From assembly GCA_025617745.1 (NCBI GenBank), contig CM046857.1, positions 23,599,237 to 23,663,236 on the forward strand: a stretch of 64,000 nucleotides of DNA, in the 5' to 3' direction. Source of the stretch: Heliocidaris erythrogramma (Eukaryota; Echinodermata; Echinoidea; Camarodonta; Echinometridae). Under the pieces are notes generated by a model that was not told where the DNA came from, ran no database searches, and worked only from the letters and a program-made list of their open reading frames with translations. The position numbers and the translations under genes are program-made. This document shows positions 25,062-34,736 of the stretch, in pieces; position 1 is the first letter of the stretch; every line of letters begins with the position of its first letter.

Positions 25062-25128
25062 CATCATCATCATCATCATCATCACCGTTATCATCATCAT
25101 CATCATCATCATCACCATTTTATCATCA
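25062..25128. repeat. (ATC)n microsatellite in the LINE 3' region
   Basis: Two blocks of CATCATCAT separated by ACCGTTAT, directly after the LINE stop codon. Confidence 0.95.
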
Positions 25129-25435
25129 ATATGCTCTTAACTTAAGATTTCAATTATTTATCCATTCTGCTTATTTGAACATGTTTTAGCTATTTCACAA
25201 TATTTGTCTGGGGCTGCCATATTCTCAAGCAAACTGCTTATAATGGCAGTCCTTCTTCCGCTAATGATTTTATATGTTATGAATTACAATAATTTGACAA
25301 TTTATCATTTCGTGTTTGTTTTTGAAAAATAATTGTTACATATACATGTACTTGTTTATGATTCAGTGTCAAAAAGTACTCTTGTATTTTATTTTATATA
25401 CATTACCGAAAAATGTACTTATATGAATGCAGAAG

Positions 25436-25460
25436 AAAATAAATCAAATCAAATCAAATC
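25436..25460 (+). repeat. TCAAA-repeat tail of the LINE
   Basis: Four to five tandem AAATC units mark the 3' end of the LINE copy. Such short tandem tails are usual for CR1/Jockey-type elements. Confidence 0.8.
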
Positions 25461-26428
25461 AAAACATTTTTTTTAAAACTTTTTTTTTGATGTGCAAACA
25501 GTGCAGTTTTGGTAATTGAACACAATGAAAAAAAAAACAATTAACTACAACTGAGTTGTGCTTTTTGAGACCTGAATTCGATTTAGAAGTGCAAAGATGA
25601 GTATAGATTTGAAGTTCATACAATGCAACGTTCACATTGCCCTTATTATACACGCACATCCAAAAGTATTTGGATATTTACTGAGGAAAACTGCAGAGAA
25701 ACAACATATGAACACAATATATTTGTTTAGAATTGTTCATTGAAATAAATCCTCAAAAAGTTCTGCAATTCTAAGTGCTTATGCAACAAAAATATAGGGC
25801 CTATGCATAGGATGTTGCACCCACAATTTTCCTCAAACGTCAAAGGCTGAAATTCCTTAGTTGGTCCTGGGACCTGGCCACTGCACGAAATCAGCTCCGC
25901 CTCCTTTGGCCTTGAAGTTGTACATTGTATATTTTGTACGGCGCATGAGCCATGATGATGGCCTGGCGGCTATAGGACTAGCATATAGCCAGCTCGCGCC
26001 TAGCCTAGCAGCTAGCCTCGCACTTGCTACCTAGCCGCGCCGGCCAGCGCCAGTGGCCTCGGGCTGGGCACACGCCGTCGCGTCCGCCACATGCACATCA
26101 CACGTGCGCCGCGGGCCCGCCGGATATGGATCGGATGTACGTAAAAAATAATACGCAATCATACTGCAATACGTACGTTTGATTTGTCAAAAGTTTGTCG
26201 AGTATATGGATCGCCAACACAAATTAATTCTGTGGAACACAACTCACAGAGTATGAATTTCGACGATTTTTCATAAATTTCATACAATTCTTTTTTTCCT
26301 ATAATTATATATTTTTTAATTTTAAAACCTGATAATTTCTTTTAAGTATACGCGCGTATACCCGAAAAGTCCAATTTCTTTTTTACGTATACGGCGTATA
26401 CAAGCGTATACGCTCCACTACACCACTG
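25461..26428. other. Right part of the hAT-like composite, GC-rich core
   Basis: Non-coding. About 25960-26120 is strikingly GC- and CpG-rich in an AT-rich setting and contains repeated CTAGCC/GCTAGCC words. The last 85 bases carry four GTATAC/GCGTATAC words before the terminal CCACTACACCACTG. This would suit a transposon promoter and subterminal binding sites, but no gene follows. Confidence 0.5.
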
Positions 26429-26624
26429 TGTTCCATATTTGGCAACTTTATACTGATTCCAGTATCTAGTTCTTCATATTGTTTTATTTTAGGCCGATTT
26501 TCATGAATAATATATGTTTTGAATTCTGTACTTAAGTCATCAAAGATACGACCATGGAAAACAAAGAAATGCCTGCTCATTGTTATGCATTTCGGGTACA
26601 AAGGATTTAAGGTGATTAAAAGAG

Positions 26625-26662
<38 letters not shown>

Positions 26663-27195
26663 AAGGGGGTGGGGATAACGCCGTTTGCAAGGATCAAAAT
26701 ATATTTAGTTTTCACTTTTTAAAATTCCATTTTAACGGAGGGAGGGGGGGGGGGGGGAGTCCTTGGACTTCATCGTTACTCCTTTTACTTTAATTTCAGT
26801 CATTGCTAAACATGCCTAAAAAGATTTGCACTTGTCAGATATTTGGGTGCATGCTGAAAAGATTAAACCATTAATACCTGATGAAAAAGTAACATATGTG
26901 TTCCATATTTGGCAACTTTATACTGATTCCAGTATCTAGTTCTTCATATTGTTTTATTTTAGGCTGATTTTCATGAATAATATGTTTTGAAATCTGTACT
27001 TAAGTCATCAAAAGATACGGCCATGAAAAACAGAGAATTGCCTGCTCATTGCTATGCATTTCGGGTACAAAGGATTCAAGGTGTTAAAAGAGAGAGAGCG
27101 AAAGAGAAATGCATCATTGCCTCATTTCAAAGTTAGCACACTGTAGTCTGTCTCGAACGTAAGGGTCAAAGTCCATAATGACAATATTATAGTGT
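26429..27195 (+). repeat. 0.96-kb tandem array, segment 3
   Basis: Starts with the second copy of the TGTTCCAT target site and runs through one shortened unit. In that unit the two (GA)n tracts appear to have recombined, so the sequence jumps from the AAAACAGAG block straight to the GATAACGCC block. The rest of a further unit follows, up to TATAGTGT, where the Gypsy element is inserted. Confidence 0.93.
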
Positions 27196-27649
27196 TGTAG
27201 TATTTTCCTCATCCTCACTTCATCTTTTCTTTAATTTCTCACTTTCACTTATTTTACAAAGTCATTTTGAGAGGACATTGCCCTTTATACCAGAAGTCAC
27301 TACCACCCCTATGTTATCACATTTATCTATCAACAAGTGGTCAGCTGCATGGCCATATCGCCATGCCCATCGCACATTAGTGACTCGCCCTCAATTCAAG
27401 GATTTTCAACAATACTCCCTTTCTTCTTCATCCTGCCACACTAGCAAGGGATAAGACAAACACTTTTCATCTCCATCTTTGCTAGACAGACTTCTCAAGG
27501 TTTTCTCATCGAGTTAACACGTAAATTTGAGGATGTCATTCCTGCACTTCAATTGGAGCAATTTCTACAATTCTCTACTTCACATTCTATACTCCATCAT
27601 CTCACCTGGAGGAATTTCTATTTCATCATTTTATTCTCAGCAATTCACT

Positions 27650-28680
27650 TAGCCTCTTGTCGAGGCCCTGGCGCTGTTGAAATCCTTGGCGGCAAACCGA
27701 GGCGCTTGCGCCGAGGGCCTCTTGACACCCGACCTGAATTATATATTCATGAGGCACGATTTCCTACTGAATTATGCATGAAACGTGAATAGTTAGATAA
27801 CCGCGGCGATCGCCCAGCAAATTGGCCAATGAAATCTCAAGGATTTCTTACTTCAGTTCTGGACTAGTCTATTATTTTTTTGGGGGGGATTACGTAAATC
27901 TATTGCTCAAAATACATTCACAGACAAGCACATTATGAAGAATTCGATCTCTAGCTTACAAACCATGGTAATTTGAAATAAGACAAATGTACATATTTCT
28001 CAAGAGATCATCATATATTTACAAATAATGAAGAATGGGCAATAAAAGTCACCGTTCAACAATAGATGTATCTCCATCAATTCTGATGTAACCAAGGAGT
28101 TACCAGCAACTTCACTGCCCGGCCAGGCCCCGGGGGATCCGCCTGGCCTAGGCCCTAGCATAGCTCGCGAATTCAAAGCAGCTAGCAGTCTCACTATCCA
28201 TCCCTGGCCCACGGAGGTAATCAGCACAGAGCGGTAGCGCGTGAAAAATAACACTTTTTCCATAGCCAGTAGGCAGATTCACAAAAACATCTTGTCCTTT
28301 AAGTGCAGATTTGATTGCATCAACTTGCAAATCTTTGAATCTGTCAATCTTCAACATTCTAGCGGCATATTCTAAGCTCTTACAAATATCGTCATCACTC
28401 GTCGTGGAAGAAACGTTGAACGCCATTTTGGGCTAGCGTGCAGTCGAGTCATGAATATTTAACATTACGTCATGGTAGCTCGCGCTTATTGGATGATTTT
28501 CACCGACCAAAATTTGGTCGGAATATTCGTCAAAACAATGAAATACAAAAGAAATTCAGATCAGGTGTCAAGAGGCCCTCGGCGCAAGCGCCTCGGTTTT
28601 GCTGGCTCGCTTCGCTCGCCAGAAATTTTGCCTCCATATCGCCAAGGATTTCAACAGCGCCAGGCCTCGACAAGAGGCTA
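27650..28680. mobile_element. 1031-bp TIR transposon carrying a helicase fragment, 9-bp TSD
   Basis: The LTR sequence CAATTCACT is duplicated on both sides (27641-27649 and 28681-28689), and the 3' LTR keeps the uninterrupted site. The ends TAGCCTCTTGTCGAGGCC...TGGCGCTGTTGAAATCCTTG are inverted repeats that stretch about 100 bp; the right arm (28560-28680) has about 35 extra bases (CTGGCGAGCGAAGCGAGCCAG region). Inside is a minus-strand RecQ-like N-terminal segment starting shortly after the right arm. A 9-bp TSD with long TIRs suits Mutator-like elements. A helicase-coding TIR element also suits the AcademH group, which I recall as encoding an SF2 helicase with 9-10-bp TSDs (unchecked). It has no transposase and is therefore non-autonomous. 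Confidence 0.85.
28148..28426 (-). pseudogene. RecQ-type DNA helicase N-terminal fragment
   Basis: Starting from an ATG at 28424-28426, the frame encodes about 70 residues of a RecQ-like superfamily 2 helicase start. There is the F-x4-Q pattern of the Q motif (RFKDLQVDAIK, residues 29-39), then GQDVFVNLPTGYGKS (residues 44-58) with Walker A PTGYGKS, then VIFHALPLCADYL. After about residue 71 the helicase-like sequence ends; the rest (GPGMDSETASC...) is unrelated, and motifs Ia to VI, including the DExH box, are absent. A full RecQ core needs about 350 residues, so this cannot unwind DNA. It sits just inside the right TIR and reads away from it, as expected for the first exon of a transposon gene or a captured host exon. 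It is not part of the Gypsy element. Confidence 0.82.
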
Positions 28681-28877
28681 CAATTCACTCAGAGAACAAT
28701 CCAAATTCTCGCTTGTGCTAGCCAAGTAGTTTTGTGATCATTTCTGCGGTGATACCTGTGTAAATATATATTTGAATCGGATTGTGCAATATTTGGAAGC
28801 ATTCATCCTTCGTCATATTGTTTTCATTTATTGTCACCCTTTACTTCATATATCTACGTGCCATTTCAACTGTCACA

Positions 28878-29768
28878 ATGCCTACTGACAATATGACTGA
28901 TTCTTCAACTTCTCCGTCTTCTGAAACTTCTAGCTCTCCATCTGTCTCAAATGTTCAACTCAAACTTCCTCCCTTCTGGCCAAATGATCCTACCATTTGG
29001 TTCGCCCAGGTAGAGGCGCAGTTCACAACCCGAGGCGTCACTGCTCAGGCAACGAAATTCGCCTACGTTGTCGCATCCCTTCAGCCTGAATATGCTCAAG
29101 AAATTCGTGATATTCTCATCTCACCCCCGAAGGAAAAGCCATACGACAAACTAAGGGCTGAGCTTATCCAGAGGACTTCGGCATCCGAGCAAAAACGCCT
29201 ACATCAGTTACTCATTTCAGAGGAACTGGGAGATCGCAAACCCTCTCAGTTACTCCGAAAAATGAAGCAACTTTTAGGAACCAGCAAGCTAGAGGAGAAC
29301 ATTCTGAAGCAACTTTTTCTACAGAGGCTCCCAACAAATGTGCAACTTGTATTAGCTTCAATTAGGGACTCTATGGAGATAGAAAAGCTCGCGGATTTGG
29401 CGGATAAAATTATTGAGACTACTACTCCATCAAACTATCACGCTATCTCGAACCTGTCTTCTTCCTCCCAACCTACTCCTTCTTCTACTTCTTCTGCCGA
29501 GATGCAAGAACTCAAGGCTCAAATTTCACAGCTTACATTGCAAGTTCAAGCCCTGTCTTCTCAGCCTGATCGAGGCCGAAGTCGTAGCCATGATCGAGGT
29601 TCTCGTCAAAAACAAGATCGAAAAGCAAGAAGCCCCAGCTCACAACGCCATGCTGAAGGGAACTGCTATTATCACCGGAGGTTCGGTAAGGAGGCCAAGG
29701 AATGCTCTCCTCCCTGCTCCTTCAAACCTGCTTCTACCAACCAGGGAAACGACCAAGCCAGCGACTAG
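28878..29768 (+). CDS. gag: Gypsy Gag polyprotein
   Basis: About 296 codons from ATG 28878, chosen over the in-frame upstream ATG at 28782, which lies in LTR sequence. After a Ser/Thr-rich start, the capsid-like region begins at LPPFWPNDPTIWFAQVEAQF and continues through YDKLRAELIQRTSASEQKRL and LLRKMKQLLG, matching the retrotransposon gag domain. A Gln/Ser-rich and then Arg-rich stretch leads to the finger CYYHRRFGKEAKECSPPC, arranged C-x2-H-x9-C-x3-C instead of the usual CCHC. Role: particle formation and RNA binding. The frame appears uninterrupted; it overlaps the start of the protease frame. Confidence 0.9.
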   Translation: MPTDNMTDSSTSPSSETSSSPSVSNVQLKLPPFWPNDPTIWFAQVEAQFTTRGVTAQATKFAYVVASLQPEYAQEIRDILISPPKEKPYDKLRAELIQRTSASEQKRLHQLLISEELGDRKPSQLLRKMKQLLGTSKLEENILKQLFLQRLPTNVQLVLASIRDSMEIEKLADLADKIIETTTPSNYHAISNLSSSSQPTPSSTSSAEMQELKAQISQLTLQVQALSSQPDRGRSRSHDRGSRQKQDRKARSPSSQRHAEGNCYYHRRFGKEAKECSPPCSFKPASTNQGNDQASD

Positions 29769-29776
29769 CAGCGACA

Positions 29777-30609
29777 AGTCACACTGGCACGACACAAAAT
29801 AGTCGCCTCTTCTACGTTACCGATAGGAAAACTGGAATTCGATTTCTCGTAGACACTGGAGCTGAAGTAAGCGTTCTTCCTCCTTCAAAATCGGAGAAAC
29901 ATCACCCTTCTTCAAAATTTCATCTACAAGCAGTAAATCGCTCAAGTATTACTACTTATGGAGAGCGAAGCTGACTCTCGACGTCGGCTTACGTCGAGCT
30001 TGCAGATGGATTTTCATCATTGCTGATATTTCCACGCCTATCCTAGGGGCAGACTTCCTACACCACTTTGGTTTGCTGGTTGATGTTCGCAATCTTCGAC
30101 TCATCGATTCTACTACTAATCTATCAGTAAAAGGCATCCTTTCTTCTTCTCCTTCTATCAGTCCTATGTTTGTAAAGCCAGACAGTCAAGCTGCTTACAA
30201 ATCTCTTCTCAATCAATTTCCTGACATCACACGCCCTGTGTACAAGGAGGCAACAATCAAACATTCCGTCACCCATCACATTGAGACGAAAGGCCCTCCT
30301 GTATCAGCCCGTCCTCGTCGCCTAGCAACCGACAGGTATACCATTGCAAAAGCTGAATTTGACCACATGCTAGAACTGGGTATCATCCGACCATCCAGCA
30401 GCAACTGGGCATCCCCACTTCATATGGTGCCCAAGAAAACCCCTGGAGACTGGAGACCGTGCGGAGACTATCGGGCACTAAACAGGAATACGGTTCCCGA
30501 TAAATATCCAATCCCCCATCTTCAAGACTTCACCTCTGCCCTAGCAGGCAAACAAGTTTTCACAAAACTCGATCTCATACGAGCTTACCATCAGATACAG
30601 TCGATCCCT
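29777..30609 (+). pseudogene. pol: Gypsy Pol part 1: protease and start of RT (frameshifted)
   Basis: The aspartic protease site FLVDTGAEVSVLP is at about 29845-29885 and the downstream ILGADFL motif at about 30038-30058, but in different frames because a shift occurs near 29974. The RT then runs from the linker (GPPVSARPRRL) through LELGIIRPSSSNWASPLHMV, DWRPCGDYRALN, TVPDKYPIPHLQDF and FTKLDLIRAYHQI. Near 30600 a one-base loss moves the frame: the track from there (SIPQTYTKQPS...) is nonsense, and the correct sequence continues in another frame with the FGLFEFVRMPFGL region. Confidence 0.88.
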
Positions 30610-31472
30610 CAGACGTACACAAAACAGCCATCACCACACCCTTTGGGTTATTTGAGTTTGTGCGCATGCCTTTTGGGCTACGCAATGCCGCACAAACTTT
30701 TCAACGATTTATTGATGAGGTAACCCGTGGTCTTCCCTTTGTGTACGCCTACATCGACGACCTCCTCATCGCAAGTGAGACACCGGAGCAGCATGTACAA
30801 CACCTGCAACTTCTCTTCACTAGACTTGCGAAATATGGAGTTGTCATCAACCCAGCCAAATGTGAATTTGGCGCATCCTCCCTCACCTTTCTCGGCCATA
30901 TCGTTGATGAGAACGGCATCCGCCCTCTTCCCGAGAAAGTCAAAGTCATCAACGATTTCCCTGTCCCTGATTCTCTACGCAAACTTCGCGAGTTTCTCGG
31001 ACTCATCAACTTCTATCGACGCTTCATTCCCGATTGTGCAGCTACCACACAACCACTCACTGATCTCCTGGCATGCAAGCAGAAAAACAAGGCAATTCAT
31101 CTCGACGAAACAGCCCTCCATGCATTCAACTCGGTCAAGACAGCATTAGCTAACGCTACACTTCTGTCACACCCTAAGCCTAATGCCCCACTCTGCATTA
31201 TGGTTGATGCATCAGATGTTGCTGTCGGAGGGGTGTTGCAGCAACTAGTTGACGATGACTGGCAACCCATCGCCTTCTTCTCCAAACGCCTGCAGCCAGC
31301 AGAGACCAGGTATAGCACTTTCGGACGTGAACTTCTAGCTATCTACCTCACCATTCGTCACTTCAAGCATGCACTAGAAGGACGGCAATTCTGTGCCTAC
31401 ACAGATCACAAACCACTTGTACATACAACTCTAGACCCGACAGGTATTCACCACGAGAAGTCCGGCATCTAG
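30604..31472 (+). pseudogene. pol: Gypsy Pol part 2: RT palm, thumb and RNase H
   Basis: It continues RT with MPFGLRNAAQTFQRFIDEV and the catalytic YIDDLLIAS box (YIDD at 30750-30761), then CEFGASSLTFLGHIV and LREFLGLINFYRRFIP of the thumb and connection. RNase H follows with the metal-binding residues in IMVDASDVAVGG, in FGRELLAIY and in CAYTDHKPL. The frame breaks near 31440, where a shift leads to a stop at 31472; the natural continuation lies in the next frame. This part would use the RNA template to make cDNA inside the Gag particle. Confidence 0.92.
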
Positions 31473-32775
31473 ACTACATATCACAATTCACGACTGATAT
31501 TAGGCATGTTAGTGGCAAACACAATGTAGTGGCAGACACACTTTCCCGCATGGAAATCAACTCGCTGAAAACATCTTCCACCATTGATTTCAATGCCATC
31601 GCCACTGCTCAGGAGGATGACGAGGAACTCAAACAACTCAAAACAACCTCGCTCAAACTCCAACCTCTACCACTCCCTACTTCTGACTCTACCATTCTAT
31701 GTGACACTTCAACCGCAAATCCTCGCCCTTACATCCCAGCCAAATTTCGGCGAGTTGTGTTTGATGCTCTTCACAACCTATCTCACCCCGGCATCAATGC
31801 TACCCAAAAACTCATCACTGAGCGTTTTGTATGGCCTGGAATCAACAAAGATGTCAGAAGTTGGACTAAAACTTGCATACAGTGTCAACGTTGCAAAGTA
31901 CATCGTCATACCAAGGCACCGATAGGTACTTTTGCAACACCAGACGCTAGATTCGACCACATCCACATCGATCTCGTGGGACCCCTCCCTCCTTCAAATG
32001 GCAATGCATATCTCCTCACTTGTGTTGACCGTTTCACTCGATGGCCTGAGGCAATACCAATCCCCGACATATCAGCCGAGACTGTTGCCCAAGCTTTCAT
32101 TTCACAATGGGTATCTCGCTTCGGAGCTCCCTCAACCATCACAACCGACAGAGGACGTCAATTTGAATCTTCTCTCTTTCAAGCCCTAACTCATCTTCTT
32201 GGCAGCTCTCGGATTCGAACTACATCTTACCACCCAGCATCAAATGGACTGGTAGAGCGCTTTCATCGACAACTCAAAGCATCTCTCAAAGCTACCACTA
32301 GTGCGAGATGGACTGAAACTCTCCCTCTCGTCTTGCTTGGAATCCGAACTGCAGTCAAATCTGATTTAGGTTGTTGCGCAGCAGAACTGGTATATGGAAC
32401 AAAAATAAGGTTGCCAGGTCAGTTTGTAGCGCCTAGTCAGAATGATTGTGATTTGGACCCTAGCAACTACATCCACCGACTACGGAGACAAATGCAGAAC
32501 CTCAGACCTCAGCCCACTCGTGCTCAACAAGGCAAACCACAGGTTCATCCTGATCTCACAACATGCACCCATGTATTTGTGCGTCATGAAGTCAAGAAAC
32601 CTCTCCAACCACCATACGACGGCCCATTCGAAGTCATCAGACGAACTGACAAGTTTTTCATCATCCAACTTAAAGGAAAACAGGACAGCGTCAGTCTCGA
32701 CCGTTTGAAACCTGCTTACTTGGACTCGCCCGTCAAATCTACTACTAACCCTGGTCCAACACTCTCACAGGACCC
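31442..32775 (+). pseudogene. pol: Gypsy Pol part 3: integrase
   Basis: It opens with the RNase H/integrase linker ([15 protein letters not shown]). Numbering from 31529, the zinc-binding site is H82, H86, C116, C119. The catalytic core has D148 (HIDLVGP), D207 (TTDRGRQFE) and E243 ([12 protein letters not shown]), with exactly 35 residues between the last two (DD35E). A C-terminal GPFEVI...[18 protein letters not shown] region follows. The frame is open until the TIR element inserted at 32776. All catalytic residues are intact in this block, in contrast to the shifted upstream parts. Confidence 0.93.
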
Positions 32776-34379
32776 CAGGGGCGTATCCAGGATTTCCTAA
32801 TAGGGGGGGGGGGGGGGGCGCCAGGAATTATTGATCGCCGTCATGGTGGAGGGGTCTTTGGAAAATTTTTGCTTCTGAAGAAGGGCTGAGATGCAAAATA
32901 GTGCTATATGCAGAGCTGCCAACCTGTCACTTTCAAAAAACATATTATTCAGCTAGAAAAAAAACATATTTTTAGGTGAAAAAACATATTTTGCCGGTTT
33001 TATATGTTATTGCTATTTTCCTTAAAAATGCTAATGCGACGACTGTACATTTCTTTAATAAGAACGCCTTCAGTTGCATAAAGTCGTTTCATGTGAATGC
33101 ATTAAAAATAAAAAATACTGGTCAAAATTGTGCCCCGCACAGTTTGCAACAGGCACTGAACTCGTCTCGTCTCGAAGCAGCTCCATTTTGCTGAGCTGCA
33201 TACTCGGGTTTGAATGTTTGCTTCCTTCAGCTCAAAAAAATCCGGAAAACCCAAGCCGGAGGTACAGGGGCCCGCTCAGGGCCCCTGATGGGGTCGAGGG
33301 GCAAAGCCTCTTTTGAGGGTTCAGGGAGCGAAGCCCCCTGAAGCTGGTACGTTTTCTTGTTCTTTAGAGGGCTAAATTCATTAATCTACAGTACATCATA
33401 AAGAAATATTGACATGATTAACTTAATATTTTAGCCACACCACATGCAAATTCACCTTGCCCAGTTGCCTAGTAAGATCTAAACTAAAAACCAGGAACTA
33501 ATTTTTTTTCGATGGAAAATTACTTTATCTTCATTCTATAACATTCCAGGAATTCCCTGATCGTATGTAGTTAACCACAGCTAAATTCAAACACCCCAAC
33601 ATAAAGTTAAAGAGTAGCCCGGCCCCCACCCCCCCCCCCCCACCACTCGGAGGTCGAAGGGACCGCATGCGTGTTCCCAAAATCTCCGGTAAAGGGTATT
33701 TTTTGGGCGACACAATCCGGCCCGTGAATTGTAAAAAAAGGGGGTTTTTTTATCTTTCACCCGGAGATTTCATTAAAAAGGGAGGTGTTTTTCTTTCTCT
33801 CTCTCTCTCTCTTCGACACCTGAGAAATTAAAAAAAGGGGGGTTATGAAATATCTTGAAAAATCGATCAAATCCCAGGATCAAATTCCTGAAATTCCTGC
33901 TAGTTTTGATAGCTCATTCAGCCAGGATTATTTCATTTTGAAAAGTAGAAACACTGGCCCCCATCTCTTCCAAGGTATTGTAATGACAGCTTACTTGGGA
34001 GGGGGTTGGTGGGTTGGTGTCTGTCCTGAGATATGGGGTTGGAATGAGAGCTCACCTGAGATAGGGAGGTACATTGAGCAGTGTTCTGAATTTAGGGGGG
34101 TCTCCAAAGCAGGAAAAGCCCGCGCAAAGCCCGCGATAGGAGGGTTCAGAAATTTTGGCAGCCCTGAGATAGAGGGGTGCTTTCAAAGGGAGGGAACAAG
34201 CATACGCGTACCCTAAATAATACTGAGTGGGGGCGTGAAGAGTAGAAAACAAGCCACAAAAGCCTGGTCATGAAGAACGATTCACGATATGCACGCACTG
34301 TACCCACCACACTACCAATTATCTAGGCCGCTGGTGCTGGGGAAGACTTGGCACCTGTATCCTTGTACCTTGATCATAG

Positions 34380-34435
34380 TCTCTTGAAAAAATCCCTGCT
34401 GGAATTCACTTTCCAGCAGGGATTTTTTCAAGAGA
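34380..34435. other. Perfect 24-bp hairpin
   Basis: The left arm TCTCTTGAAAAAATCCCTGC (continuing to 34403) and the right arm 34412-34435 are exact reverse complements over 24 bases, with an 8-base loop ATTCACTT. It lies in the middle of the 2.2-kb TIR element. It is too short for an ordinary pre-miRNA. Confidence 0.85.
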
Positions 34436-34644
34436 ATATTTCAACAAATTAACCAACAAATTAGACATTATCTGTCACCTGAATCATGAAAAATAGCGAT
34501 GATATTCCATTTGGACTCATTTGTGAAATTTAGAATCAGTTCTCAGAGGAGAAATGCCGGTTATTAGGGGCTGTGATTTCCCTATCTCGCGATAGCACAA
34601 TCGTGCACTGCCATCATGCATAACATGGATTCACTGCACAGTAC

Positions 34645-34736
34645 GTTATCTTGTCAATGTACACTGTTTGTTCTCACACCCATGCTTCGTATACACTGTA
34701 CATGTTAGCACAAACAGTGCACATAGACAAGATAAG
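34645..34736. other. Imperfect hairpin with 27-base arms
   Basis: The left arm 34645-34671 (GTTATCTTGTCAATGTACAC...) pairs with the right arm 34710-34736 (ACAAACAGTGCACATAGACA...) with about three mismatches around a 38-base loop. The overall size of about 92 nt is in the pre-miRNA range, but it may equally be an internal inverted repeat of the transposon. Confidence 0.65.

Larger units (their letters stand above)
22330..25460 (+). mobile_element. 5'-truncated CR1/Jockey-type LINE, split by a solo LTR
   Basis: Reverse-transcriptase motifs run in order: VFMDLSKAFDT (ending at 22395), then after the interruption DHHILL near 23980, a degraded CGVPQGSILG near 24113-24145, LLFLLYINDL, and FADD near 24208. 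The long downstream frame covers the RT thumb and the C-terminal region. The 3' part has an (ATC)n stretch, a small hairpin around GGCTGCCAT...ATGGCAGTCC, and a terminal TCAAA repeat tail. The 5' end is missing before the RT palm, the normal truncation pattern for LINEs. Several frameshifts make it a dead copy. Confidence 0.85.
17852..26428. mobile_element. 8.6-kb hAT-like composite insertion, TSD TGTTCCAT
   Basis: The array breaks at TGTTCCAT (17844-17851) and resumes with TGTTCCATATTTGGCAAC at 26429, giving an 8-bp TSD. The left end reads CCGTGTTGTAGTGG. The right end, reverse-complemented, reads CAGTGGTGTAGTGG, so 12 of 14 bases match. GTATAC motifs lie near both ends (about 17880 on the left; a cluster at 26345-26420 on the right), like transposase-binding subterminal repeats. 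An 8-bp TSD and a CAGTG-type end are hAT hallmarks. No hAT transposase is visible; the interior is filled with other repeats and two retroelements, described separately. Part of the length is clearly due to later insertions. Confidence 0.65.
27196..28798 (+). repeat. 5' LTR, interrupted and 3'-truncated
   Basis: It aligns with 35247-35809 of the 3' LTR once the 1031-bp insertion and its 9-bp TSD are removed. It diverges after ATATTTGGAA, where the 3' LTR has 114 more bases up to CTACA. The 5' copy has therefore lost its U5 end, and no primer-binding site follows. Gag starts 80 bases further on. Confidence 0.88.

Noticed and set aside
21850-25665. Similar phrases on both sides of the LINE as a very long TSD or flanking repeat
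   Set aside because: The similarity is short and diverged, and does not meet the LINE ends; kept only as a note.
28148-28426. Functional host RecQ helicase
   Set aside because: Only the Q motif and Walker A are present, about 70 residues; the remaining helicase motifs are missing, and the piece lies between transposon TIRs.
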